NCBI GenBank assembly: GCA_016794075.1
Contig: JAEUKU010000268.1
Span: 1 to 15,331, forward strand
Origin: Rhodospirillaceae bacterium
Lineage (GTDB): Bacteria; Pseudomonadota; Alphaproteobacteria; Dongiales; Dongiaceae
Length of the DNA: 15,331 bases
Direction of reading: 5' to 3'
The translations under genes and the position numbers were made by a program. The number at the start of each line of letters is the position of its first letter. The stretch's first letter is position 1. The notes beneath the pieces were generated by a model. The model saw nothing but the letters and a program-made list of their open reading frames with translations, was not told the origin of the DNA and searched no databases. Shown here piece after piece: positions 1 to 6,732 of the stretch.

Positions 1-216
1 CCGCTCGCCAATTGGAGCGAGGCGGAGATCAACCAGGCCTTCAAGGACTTCAAGCTGCCCCGGCACCCGCTGTTCGACGAGGGCTACGCCTCGATCGGCT
101 GCGCGCCCTGTACGCGGCGCATCCTGGACGGCGAAGACAGCCGCGCCGGCCGTTGGGCCGGGACCGAGAAGACGGAATGCGGCATCCACTTGGGATTTGA
201 CGGAGCCGGCATATGA
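1..216 (+). CDS. cysH: Assimilatory adenylylsulfate (APS) reductase, C-terminal part
   Basis: This is the last 71 residues of a thioredoxin-dependent sulfonucleotide reductase, which reduces activated sulfate to sulfite in the cytoplasm; the 5' part lies outside the window. The visible sequence contains GCAPCTR (residues 35-41 of the fragment), which supplies the CxxC half of the four-cysteine ligand set of the [4Fe-4S] cluster. It also contains ECGIHLG (61-67), the catalytic-cysteine motif near the C-terminus. In this family, presence of the cluster cysteines marks APS-using enzymes, whereas the enterobacterial PAPS reductases lack them, so APS is the likely substrate. The upstream cysteine pair cannot be seen. 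The stop codon overlaps the start of the following cysD by four bases (ATGA), so the two are probably co-translated. A sulfite reductase or regulator may lie upstream, beyond the window. Confidence 0.93.
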   Translation, partial: PLANWSEAEINQAFKDFKLPRHPLFDEGYASIGCAPCTRRILDGEDSRAGRWAGTEKTECGIHLGFDGAGI

Positions 217-1007
217 GCGACCTCGACGCCCTCGAGAACCAGAGTATCTACATCCTGCGCGAGGCCTTCAGCCGGCTGAAGCCGATCGCCATGCTGTGGT
301 CGCTGGGCAAGGATTCCAACGTCATGCTGTGGCTGGCGCGCAAGGCCTTCCTCGGCCACGTCCCCTTCCCGGTCGTCCATGTCGACACCGGCAAGAAGTT
401 CCCGGAGATGTACGACTTCCGCGACCGCTACGCGAAGACGTGGAACCTCAACCTCATCGTGCGCGATTGCCCGCCGGTCGAGGAGGTCGATCCCAGCCTG
501 CCGCCGGCGGCGCGCTCCGCCGCGCGCAAGACCATCGGCCTGCGCCGCGTGCTGGACGAGTTCCAGTTCAAGGGCATCATCGCCGGCATCCGCCGCGACG
601 AGCAGGCGACGCGCGCCAAGGAGCGTGTGTTCAGCCCGCGCGCCGAAAGCGGCGCCTGGAATTTCCGCGACCAGCCGCCGGAATTCTGGGACCATTTCAA
701 GAGTGACCTGCCGGAGGGTGCCCATATGCGCATCCATCCGCTGCTGAGCTGGACCGAGCTCGACATCTGGCGCTACATCGCGCGCGAAGGGATTCCGATC
801 GTCGATCTCTATTACGCGCGCAACGGCAAGCGCTACCGCTCGCTGGGCGACCAGGACATCACCAGCCCGATCATTTCCGATGCTTCAAACCTCGACGAGA
901 TCATCGCCGAACTGACCCATACCAAGACATCCGAGCGCGCCGGCCGCGCCATGGACCACGAGCGCGAGGACGCGTTCGAGCGGCTGCGGGCCCAAGGGTA
1001 TATGTAG
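213..1007 (+). CDS. cysD: CysD-like sulfate adenylyltransferase small subunit, short form
   Basis: CysD forms APS from ATP and sulfate, with its GTPase partner CysN. The 264-residue product belongs to the PP-loop ATP pyrophosphatase fold: SLGKDS (residues about 30-35) is the PP-loop, followed by the CysD-typical HVDTGKKFPEMYDFRDR, RRDEQATRAKER, SWTELDIWRYI and TTSERxGR-like (KTSERAGR) motifs in the right order. It is about 40 residues shorter than the roughly 300-residue enterobacterial CysD. From my memory of the family, the segment after the WTELDIWRYI motif is compressed, and the usual RTLGCWPLTG motif is replaced by RSLGDQDITSP, with loss of the cysteine. The start has GGAG at 202-205, seven bases upstream, and overlaps the cysH stop. 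Only four bases separate it from cysNC. A looser name would be PAPS-reductase-family protein, but the operon supports ATP sulfurylase. Confidence 0.88.
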   Translation: MSDLDALENQSIYILREAFSRLKPIAMLWSLGKDSNVMLWLARKAFLGHVPFPVVHVDTGKKFPEMYDFRDRYAKTWNLNLIVRDCPPVEEVDPSLPPAARSAARKTIGLRRVLDEFQFKGIIAGIRRDEQATRAKERVFSPRAESGAWNFRDQPPEFWDHFKSDLPEGAHMRIHPLLSWTELDIWRYIAREGIPIVDLYYARNGKRYRSLGDQDITSPIISDASNLDEIIAELTHTKTSERAGRAMDHEREDAFERLRAQGYM

Positions 1008-1011
1008 GATC

Positions 1012-2925
1012 ATGAACATGGACGGCACAGCCTTCGCCTTGAAGCCGGTCGAGAGCGTCACCACCGCGCCCCTCGCCGAGCGCTTTCCCTTCGCCATCGT
1101 CGGTCATGTCGACCACGGCAAGTCGAGCCTGATCGGCCGCCTGCTGCACGACACCAACTCGCTGCCTGAGGGCAAGTTCGCCGAGATCAAGGCGGCTTCC
1201 GACAAGCGCGGCGGCACCTTCGAATGGTCCTTCCTGCTCGACGCCCTGCAGGCCGAGCGCGACCAGGGCATCACCATCGACACCACGCAGATCTTCTTCC
1301 AGACGGCGCGCCGCCGTTACGTCATCATCGACGCGCCGGGCCACAAGGAGTTCCTGAAGAACGCCATTTCCGGCGTCGCCCAGGCGCAGGCGGCGTTCCT
1401 GGTGATCGACGCGGCGGAAGGCGTGAGGGAACAGACGCGGCGGCACGCGCTCATCCTGCAATTGCTCGGCCTGCGCCAGATCGCCGTGGTGGTGAACAAG
1501 GTCGACCTCATCGGCCACGACCAGGCGCGCTTCGATGCCATCGCGCGCGAGATCACGGCTTACCTGGCGCAGCTGAAGCTGACGCCGGCGGCCATCATCC
1601 CGGTCTCCGCCCGCAACGGCGACAACATCGCCGCGCGCTCTGCCAATTTGCCCTGGTACCAGGGCCCGACGGTGCTGGAGGCGCTGGACCATTTTGCCGC
1701 AGCACCCGTCGCGACCGACCAGCCGCTGCGCCTGCCAGTGCAGGACGTGTTCAAGTTCGACGAGCGGCGCCTCGTCGTCGGCCGCATCGAGAGCGGCAGC
1801 TTGCGCGTCGGCGACCGGCTGGAATTCGCGCCGGGCTTCAAGCAGGCCAAGGTCGCCAGCATCGAGGCCTGGTCTGCGCCGCAGGCGATGGCCGCCTCGG
1901 CCGGGCAGTCGGTGGCGATCACGCTTGACGACGAGCTCTTCATCGAGCGCGGCCATGTCGCGGTGCATTCGGAACGGCGCCCGGTGCTCGGCCATCGCGC
2001 CGAGCTGCGTCTGTTCTGGCTGGACGAGCAACCGTTGCGCGTCGGCGACAAGCTGAAGCTGAAGGTCGCCACCGCCGAATATCCGGTCGAGGTCGAGAAG
2101 ATCACCGCCGCCATCGATGTCGAGAAGCTGCAGCCAGTCCAGGCGAGCGAGGTCGCGCGCAACGCCATCGCCGAGATCACGCTCCGCAGCCGCGCGCTAA
2201 TGGCGCTGGACAAGGCCGCTGACATGCAGCGCACCGGCCGCGGCGTGCTGATCCGCGATGGCGACATCGTCGGCGGCGCCCTCGTGCTGGATGCGGAATC
2301 CAGCGACGTCGACAAGCGGCTCGTCGCGCCCGACCATCTGGTGACGCGTGACGCGCGCGAAGCGTTGAACGGCCATCGCGGCGCGGTGCTCTGGCTGACC
2401 GGGCTGTCCGGTTCCGGCAAATCGACCCTCGCCATGGGATTGGAGCGCCTGCTGTTCCAGCGCGGCCGCCAGGTCTTTGTCCTCGATGGAGACCGGCTGC
2501 GCCAGGGCGTCACCGCCGATCTCGGCTTCTCGCCGGAGGATCGCGCCGAGAACATCCGCCGCTCGGCCGAGGTCGCCAAGCTGCTGGCCGATGCCGGCAT
2601 GGTCGTCCTCGTCTCGCTCATTTCGCCCTATGCGCAGGAGCGCGACCGGGCGCGCGCCATCGTCGGCGAGCGCTTCCACGAGATCCACGTGAAGGCCGAT
2701 CTCGCCCAGTGCGAGGCGCGCGATCCGAAGGGCCTCTACAAGGCGGCCCGCAGCGGCGCGATCAAGAACTTCACTGGCATCGACGCGCCCTACGAGGCGC
2801 CGGCCAAGGCGGAGCTGGTGATCGACAACTCGACCCAGCCGATCGAGCGCAGCCTCGCCGCGCTCGCCGCCTATGTCGAGCCGGCCATCGCGCTGCAGGC
2901 GGTCAAGGACGCCTGGGCTATCTAG
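1012..2925 (+). CDS. cysNC: CysN-CysC fusion: ATP sulfurylase GTPase subunit and APS kinase
   Basis: This 637-residue fusion has an N-terminal translation-factor-like GTPase (about residues 25-430) and a C-terminal adenylylsulfate kinase (about 446-620). The GTPase shows G1 GHVDHGKS (31-38), DAPGHKEF (107-114) and NKVD (162-165), then beta-barrel domains. The kinase shows P-loop GLSGSGKST (464-472) and the SLISPY motif (535-540) that contains the family's phospho-accepting serine. The GTPase drives APS synthesis by CysD; the kinase converts APS to PAPS. The G1 and G3 motifs resemble elongation factors more than the GSVDDGKST and DTPGHEQY I recall in E. coli CysN. AGGA at 1006-1009 is two bases from the first ATG and eight from the ATG at 1018, so translation may start at 1018. 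With an APS-type CysH next door, PAPS may serve sulfotransferases rather than reduction; that is inference. Confidence 0.9.
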   Translation: MNMDGTAFALKPVESVTTAPLAERFPFAIVGHVDHGKSSLIGRLLHDTNSLPEGKFAEIKAASDKRGGTFEWSFLLDALQAERDQGITIDTTQIFFQTARRRYVIIDAPGHKEFLKNAISGVAQAQAAFLVIDAAEGVREQTRRHALILQLLGLRQIAVVVNKVDLIGHDQARFDAIAREITAYLAQLKLTPAAIIPVSARNGDNIAARSANLPWYQGPTVLEALDHFAAAPVATDQPLRLPVQDVFKFDERRLVVGRIESGSLRVGDRLEFAPGFKQAKVASIEAWSAPQAMAASAGQSVAITLDDELFIERGHVAVHSERRPVLGHRAELRLFWLDEQPLRVGDKLKLKVATAEYPVEVEKITAAIDVEKLQPVQASEVARNAIAEITLRSRALMALDKAADMQRTGRGVLIRDGDIVGGALVLDAESSDVDKRLVAPDHLVTRDAREALNGHRGAVLWLTGLSGSGKSTLAMGLERLLFQRGRQVFVLDGDRLRQGVTADLGFSPEDRAENIRRSAEVAKLLADAGMVVLVSLISPYAQERDRARAIVGERFHEIHVKADLAQCEARDPKGLYKAARSGAIKNFTGIDAPYEAPAKAELVIDNSTQPIERSLAALAAYVEPAIALQAVKDAWAI

Positions 2926-2949
2926 GCTCCCAGCCCCGCGACAATCCGC

Positions 2950-2977
2950 GCCCATCCGCCCTTGGCGGCGGATGGGC
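2950..2977 (+). terminator. GC-rich hairpin after cysNC
   Basis: A perfect 11-bp inverted repeat (2950-2960 with 2967-2977) encloses the 6-base loop CTTGGC, 24 bases after the cysNC stop. No T-run follows, so it is either a weak intrinsic terminator, a 3'-end stabiliser, or an attenuator before the next gene at 3024. It most likely separates the sulfur operon from the DUF815 gene. Confidence 0.5.
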
Positions 2978-3023
2978 CGGCATTGCATACTCCCGCCCCT
3001 TGGAGCTGATCATCGGGGCATTC

Positions 3024-3881
3024 ATGAACGATCCTGAGTTGCTGCGCGTCCTGCAATCCATCGCCGACAGCCTCGGGCGGCTCGCGCCGCCAGTCGCGCC
3101 GCGCACGGATCTTTCCGGCGCCGACGCCTTCGTCTGGCATCCGGAAGGCTGGCTGGAGCCCGTGGCGGCCGTCTCACGCGTGCACATCAGCCTGCTGCGC
3201 GGCATCGACCAGTCGAAGCAGATCCTGCTCGACAACACCCGGCGCTTCGCCAAGGGCTTCCCGGCGAACAACGCCCTGCTCTGGGGCGCGCGCGGCACCG
3301 GCAAGAGTTCGCTGGTGAAGGCCGTGCATGCGCAGGTCAATGAGGGCGCCGCGGACAAGCTGGCGCTGATCGAGATCCACCGCGAGGACCTGGTGACGCT
3401 GCCGAAGCTGCTCGGCATCCTGCGCGCGCAGAAGCGCCGCTGCATCCTGTTCTGCGACGACCTCTCCTTCGACGCCGCCGATGCCAGCTACAAGTCGCTG
3501 AAGGCGGTGCTCGAGGGCGGCATCGAGGGCCGCCCGGCGAACGTGCTGTTCTACGCGACGTCGAACCGCCGGCATTTGATGCCGCGCGAGATGATCGACA
3601 ACGAGCGCTCCACCGCGATCAATCCCTCCGAGGCGGTGGAGGAGAAAGTCTCGCTCAGCGACCGCTTCGGCCTGTGGATCGGCTTCCACAATTGCGACCA
3701 GGAGACCTTCTTCGCGATCATCGAGGGTTACGTCGCCGCCCTTGGAATCAAGATCGCGCAGGACCAGTTAAGAGCGGAGGCCGTCGAATGGTCGATGACC
3801 CGCGGCGCCCGCTCGGGGCGCGTCGCCTGGCAGTTCATCCAGGACCTCGCCGGCCGCCTCGGCCACAAACTGGAGCTGTGA
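3024..3881 (+). CDS. DUF815-family P-loop ATPase
   Basis: The 285-residue product matches the DUF815 group of AAA-like ATP-binding proteins, recognised by its layout: an N-terminal region with LLRGIDQSKQILLDN, then Walker A GARGTGKS (residues 88-95, lysine 94), Walker B ILFCDDL (141-147) and the downstream YATSNRRHLMPREM segment, which resembles the sensor region. No membrane segment or signal peptide is visible, so it is cytoplasmic. I know of no firmly established function for the family. The ATG at 3024 is preceded by GGGG at 3015-3018 with five-base spacing; longer in-frame readings extend into cysNC and lack a good start. Its stop is only two bases before the proposed start of the CoA-binding gene, so the two are probably an operon. 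The cysNC gene is separated from it by a hairpin. Confidence 0.85.
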   Translation: MNDPELLRVLQSIADSLGRLAPPVAPRTDLSGADAFVWHPEGWLEPVAAVSRVHISLLRGIDQSKQILLDNTRRFAKGFPANNALLWGARGTGKSSLVKAVHAQVNEGAADKLALIEIHREDLVTLPKLLGILRAQKRRCILFCDDLSFDAADASYKSLKAVLEGGIEGRPANVLFYATSNRRHLMPREMIDNERSTAINPSEAVEEKVSLSDRFGLWIGFHNCDQETFFAIIEGYVAALGIKIAQDQLRAEAVEWSMTRGARSGRVAWQFIQDLAGRLGHKLEL

Positions 3882-3883
3882 TC

Positions 3884-4330
3884 TTGACCATTCATGCGAC
3901 CGACGACCTCCTGAAGCGCATCCTCACCGAGACCAAGGTCATCGCCCTGGTCGGCGCCTCCGACAAGCCGAACCGGGCCAGCCATGGCGTGATGCGATTC
4001 CTGCAATCGCGCGGCTACCGGGTGATCCCGGTCAATCCGGTCCTCGCCGGCAAGGACCTGAACGGCGAGAAGGTCTATGCCGGCCTAAAGGACATCCCGC
4101 AGGAGAAGACCGGCCGCATCGACATGGTCGACATCTTCCGCAATTCGGCCGATGCGGCGGCGCCCGCCCTCGAAGCCATCGAGATCGGCGCGAAATTCGT
4201 GTGGATGCAGCTCGGTGTGGTCAACGAGGATGCCGCCCGCAAGGCGCGGGCGGCCGGCCTGGAGGTGGTCATGGATCACTGCCCGGCCATCGAATACCCC
4301 CGCCTGATGGGCGGCCCGGAGGAACATTGA
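3884..4330 (+). CDS. Small CoA-binding (Rossmann-fold) protein, YccU type
   Basis: The 148-residue product is a stand-alone CoA-binding domain of the kind also found at the N-terminus of the acyl-CoA synthetase/succinyl-CoA ligase superfamily. Visible family features are IALVGASDKPNRASHGV (near residues 18-34, the nucleotide-binding loop), YRVIPVNP, a central DMVDIFRNS strand-turn, WMQLGVVNEDAA, and the conserved cysteine in VMDHCPAIEYPRL close to the C-terminus. The length is normal for this family. The exact biochemical role is not settled; binding of CoA or a related cofactor is expected. The start is uncertain: TTG at 3884 has GGAG (3872-3875) eight bases upstream, whereas GTG at 3878 would overlap the DUF815 stop but has only two-base spacing. 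I prefer TTG. Coupling to the DUF815 ATPase gene is tight. No terminator is obvious at its end. Confidence 0.85.
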   Translation: MTIHATDDLLKRILTETKVIALVGASDKPNRASHGVMRFLQSRGYRVIPVNPVLAGKDLNGEKVYAGLKDIPQEKTGRIDMVDIFRNSADAAAPALEAIEIGAKFVWMQLGVVNEDAARKARAAGLEVVMDHCPAIEYPRLMGGPEEH

Positions 4331-4345
4331 GCGGATCATTGAGCC

Positions 4346-4379
4346 GCAATTGCAATCGCCTAGGCGGTTTTGCTAAGCT
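4346..4379 (+). promoter_or_regulatory. Candidate promoter with two adjacent palindromes
   Basis: Two perfect palindromes, GCAATTGC (4346-4353) and CGCCTAGGCG (4357-4366), lie three bases apart upstream of the small gene at 4412. A weak sigma-70-like pair, TTGCAA (4350-4355) and TAAGCT (4374-4379) with an 18-base spacer, overlaps them. The arrangement suggests an operator overlapping a promoter. The promoter match itself is poor. Confidence 0.3.
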
Positions 4380-4411
4380 GGCGTCAAAATAGTCTTCAGG
4401 GGATGGATGTC

Positions 4412-4666
4412 ATGAGGGGCGCGCAGTCGATTGTCGCCGAGCACAAGCTGAGCGACGCGCAGCGGAGCTGGCTGAAAAAGGGCCTGAGCCAGCCCGGCGG
4501 CAAGCTGCCGCTGTTCGACGAATGGGGCCAGCGTGTGCATGAGAACGTGGTGCGCGCCTGCATCTCCCACGGCTGGGCCGAGCCCTGGTTCACCAATCCG
4601 CTGAAGCCCGATTGGCTGGTCTGCAAGCTGACCGAAGAAGGCCGCCAGGCGCTCGATCGGCATTGA
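4412..4666 (+). CDS. Small uncharacterised protein, winged-helix-like
   Basis: I do not recognise this 84-residue protein by name. It is charged and soluble, with no signal peptide or membrane segment. The second half reads as a helix (HENVVRACISHGW) followed by a strand-turn-strand with KPDWLVCKLTEEGRQAL; the LTEEGR ending is common at the wing of winged-helix domains of MarR/PadR-like proteins. A small DNA-binding or adaptor role is therefore possible, but this is a resemblance only. AGGGG at 4398-4402 lies nine bases before the ATG at 4412 and directly abuts the in-frame ATG at 4403, so 4412 is the better start. Codon use and GC content are like its neighbours, which supports a real gene. 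It appears monocistronic, with palindromes upstream and a small inverted repeat just after the stop. Confidence 0.7.
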   Translation: MRGAQSIVAEHKLSDAQRSWLKKGLSQPGGKLPLFDEWGQRVHENVVRACISHGWAEPWFTNPLKPDWLVCKLTEEGRQALDRH

Positions 4667-4670
4667 GAAT

Positions 4671-4691
4671 TCGCTAGGTCGTATAGCGACC
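4671..4691 (+). other. Small inverted repeat after the 84-residue gene
   Basis: TCGCTA (4671-4676) pairs with TAGCGA (4684-4689) around a 7-base loop; an alternative pairing of GGTCG (4677-4681) with CGACC (4687-4691) is mutually exclusive with it. It lies five bases after the stop codon. No T-run follows, so terminator function is uncertain. Confidence 0.3.
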
Positions 4692-4735
4692 ACACCACCA
4701 TCGCGGCGCTGCTTCGTTTCGGCAACCCACTCGCC

Positions 4736-4870
4736 CGTCATCCCGGGCTTGCCCCGGGATCTACCTCGCCGTCGCAAGGACCGGAGAACACGAACCCACA
4801 GGTCCGTGCAGAGGAGCTGTGGATCCCGGCGCTCCCCTCGGGTCAAGCCCGAGGGTCGGCGGGGATGCCA
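4736..4870. repeat. Paired inverted hairpin element in the 4667-4893 gap
   Basis: The gap contains two perfect 8-bp hairpins in opposite orientation. The left one has ATCCCGGG (4740-4747), loop CTTGC and CCCGGGAT (4753-4760). The right one has CCCTCGGG (4835-4842), loop TCAAG and CCCGAGGG (4848-4855), and its stem continues imperfectly outward to ATCCC (4823-4827) with GGGAT (4862-4866). The left and right units resemble reverse complements of each other. The CATCCCGGGCTTG core is, from memory, a common intergenic repeat in alphaproteobacterial genomes, so this is probably a REP/MITE-like element. No credible reading frame occupies the gap. Confidence 0.65.
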
Positions 4871-4893
4871 GTTCCGGGTTTCTGAGTTGAAAC

Positions 4894-5778
4894 CTAAGCC
4901 GCCGGCGAGACCAGTGCCTTGTCGAACAGGCTGCTGTTGCCCTGCGCGTCCTTCTCGTCGCGGCCCGTGGGCAGCGAAGCGAGCGTGACCAGCATCAGCG
5001 GCGAGAGGATTCCGCCCGGGCTGGTGGTGCCGAACACGGCGCGGTCGCCGCCGCCGATCGATCCGCTCGAACGCACGTCCGCCAGCATCGTCGCGCCCTG
5101 GCCCGGCAGCGCGTCGTCCAGATCATCATAAGCCGCCATCTCGCTCGTCATGCGATGCTGGAAGCGATCGTAGATCTGCTTCAGGCTGCGCGGCGTGCCG
5201 TCGGCATTGTAGAACACGGCCTTGTTCGCCGCCGCCGCGCGCGGCGCGATCGCGGCCGCCGCCTGGTTGGGATTGGCGTCCATCGCGCGGAGGAAATTGA
5301 GCGCGCCCTTCAGGCCGAGGAAATGCGCCAGATAGAGATCGACCGGCTGCACCTCGCGGTCGAGCTTGGCGTCGAGGCGTTCCTCGTTGTCGGCGGCATG
5401 CTCCGCCGCCATCGCGGCGGCGATCTCCGGATCGCGGCGCAGGTCGAGAATCTCCTTGCGCAGTGCGCGGTCGGCGACCTTGAGCACGCCGTCCTCGGCG
5501 ATCTTGATCTTGGAGGCCATGTCGCCGAGGCCGTATTCGGCGCCGTGCTTGCGCACGACTGAAAGCCAGGTCTGCTCGACGAACTGGTAGAGGCCGGAAG
5601 CGCTGGAAGTTTTCGCCTTGGCGTCGGGATTGAAGCCGCTTTCCTTCGCCGCCTGGGCCATCAGGAACGAGAAATCGACGCCGGTATTGGCGCTCGCCTG
5701 CTGGATGCCGTTGAGGACGTCGGCGCGGATCTCGTAGCCGCCCGCCTGGGCTCCCAATCCGATATTACTCGCTGCCAT
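4894..5778 (-). CDS. Lytic transglycosylase-like (SLT domain) protein
   Basis: The 294-residue product has a lysozyme-like SLT domain in its N-terminal part: AAKESGFNP carries the presumed catalytic glutamate (E46), followed by the ASGLYQF motif (residues 60-66) and a helical region. Such enzymes cleave the peptidoglycan glycan strand to leave 1,6-anhydro ends. No signal peptide is visible from the chosen start or from upstream in-frame extensions, so export would need a non-Sec route, or the protein acts elsewhere (flagellar or other secretion-linked muramidases are precedents). The last third is rich in Gly/Ser/Ala and lacks recognisable motifs. The start is well supported: a GGGAGG Shine-Dalgarno (complement of 5784-5789) lies five bases before the ATG. 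The gene reads away from the repeat element and lies downstream of the ABC exporter operon on the same strand, separated by 166 bases. Confidence 0.82.
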   Translation of the reverse strand: MAASNIGLGAQAGGYEIRADVLNGIQQASANTGVDFSFLMAQAAKESGFNPDAKAKTSSASGLYQFVEQTWLSVVRKHGAEYGLGDMASKIKIAEDGVLKVADRALRKEILDLRRDPEIAAAMAAEHAADNEERLDAKLDREVQPVDLYLAHFLGLKGALNFLRAMDANPNQAAAAIAPRAAAANKAVFYNADGTPRSLKQIYDRFQHRMTSEMAAYDDLDDALPGQGATMLADVRSSGSIGGGDRAVFGTTSPGGILSPLMLVTLASLPTGRDEKDAQGNSSLFDKALVSPAA

Positions 5779-5816
5779 TACCGCCTCCCGCCCGCGGAGC
5801 CGACGCCAACCGGCGA

Positions 5817-5835
5817 CCCGGCAATTCTTGCCGGG
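5817..5835 (-). other. Hairpin in the leader of the transglycosylase gene
   Basis: CCCGGCAA (5817-5824) and TTGCCGGG (5828-5835) form a perfect 8-bp stem with a 3-base loop, about 38 bases upstream of the transglycosylase ATG on the - strand and 110 bases past the exporter operon stop. It could be a late terminator for the exporter or a leader structure. On the - strand the stem is not followed by a T-run. Confidence 0.35.
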
Positions 5836-5944
5836 CACGTGGGCCCCTGATCGGGCCGATTGGCTGAATATGCCGCCATTTGGCGCTCCTCCGCGTGATC
5901 TCACGGCCTATATCGCAAGGCTCGTGCCAGCAGCTGAAACCGGC

Positions 5945-6730
5945 TCAGGAGCTGGCGCTGCTGTAGCTGCGGATGGCCCTGCCCCACAGCCAGCCGGACC
6001 CCAGGAGTGCCGTGGCGGCGAAGGCCAGCGCGCCCAGCGCCCAGTCCCAGGTCAGCCGGCCGGTGGCCGCCTGGGCCGGCACGTTGGTGACGAAGGCGAC
6101 CGGCAGGACGAAGGTGAACAGGACCCTCGCCCAGCCCGGATAGGCCGCCACCGGGAAGCTCCCGGCGGTGGAGTGCAGCCAGATGATGCTTGCCACCTCC
6201 TCGATCCGGGTGAACCAGAAGGCCAGCGTCGAGAGCGCCAGATAGAGGCTGTAGATGATCGCCAGCGCCACGACCAGGAAGACCGCAAGTATCAGCAGGT
6301 TCGGCAGGGTGAGCGAACCCAGGCGATGCATGCCGATGCCGATCACCGCCAGGCCGATGACGAGGCCGGAGAATTCGAGCACCTGCAGATAGCGGAACGT
6401 CACCAGGAACTGCGAGGAAACCGGCTTCAGCAGGAGGAGATCGAACTCCCCTTTGCGCACATAGCCGGAAACGGGATTGAGGCTGGGGTAGAACCAGATC
6501 TCCACCACGAACTCGACCGTGTAGACGACGCCGACCAGGACAAGGACCTGGTCGAAGTTCCAGCCGCCGACGCTGGAGACCTGCTGGAACATCGCCCAGA
6601 GCAGCAGGATCCCCGTCCCCACCGACATCAGATTGGCCAGCAGCCGCCCCAGCACGCCGGAGCGGTATTCGAGCTGCGACTGCACCGTCGCGCGCACGAA
6701 CAGGGCGATGAGGCGGAGATGGCGCTTCAT
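5945..6730 (-). CDS. ABC-2 type exporter permease (DUF990-like), second subunit
   Basis: The 261-residue integral membrane protein has about six hydrophobic segments, including VGTGILLLWAMFQQV near residue 40, VLVLVGVVYTVEFVVEIWF near 65, and long ones near 120-170 and 225-250. The cytoplasmic-loop motif YVRKGEFDLLLLKPVSSQF is typical of the DUF990-like ABC-2 permeases that work as pairs with a separate ATPase. It starts two bases after the stop of the first permease, so it is the last gene of the ATPase-permease-permease operon and probably forms a heterodimeric channel with it. Substrate cannot be read from sequence. From memory, related cyanobacterial systems have been linked to methyl viologen efflux, which suggests amphipathic or cationic toxic compounds as one possibility, not a conclusion. 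No binding-protein gene is present, consistent with export. Confidence 0.87.
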   Translation of the reverse strand: MKRHLRLIALFVRATVQSQLEYRSGVLGRLLANLMSVGTGILLLWAMFQQVSSVGGWNFDQVLVLVGVVYTVEFVVEIWFYPSLNPVSGYVRKGEFDLLLLKPVSSQFLVTFRYLQVLEFSGLVIGLAVIGIGMHRLGSLTLPNLLILAVFLVVALAIIYSLYLALSTLAFWFTRIEEVASIIWLHSTAGSFPVAAYPGWARVLFTFVLPVAFVTNVPAQAATGRLTWDWALGALAFAATALLGSGWLWGRAIRSYSSASS

Positions 6731-6732
6731 GC

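Noticed and set aside
901..2031. A 376-residue open frame on the - strand opposite cysNC
   Set aside because: The composition is that of an antisense shadow and it overlaps strongly conserved GTPase sequence on the + strand.
4325..4344. Direct repeat CATTGAGC, two copies 12 bases apart at the end of the CoA-binding gene
   Set aside because: Too short to separate from chance; one copy simply contains the stop codon and it has no clear partner signal.
4749..4988. A 79-residue arginine/proline-rich + strand frame across the repeat element
   Set aside because: It runs through the hairpin repeat and into the 3' end of the opposed transglycosylase gene, with no ribosome-binding site or family resemblance.
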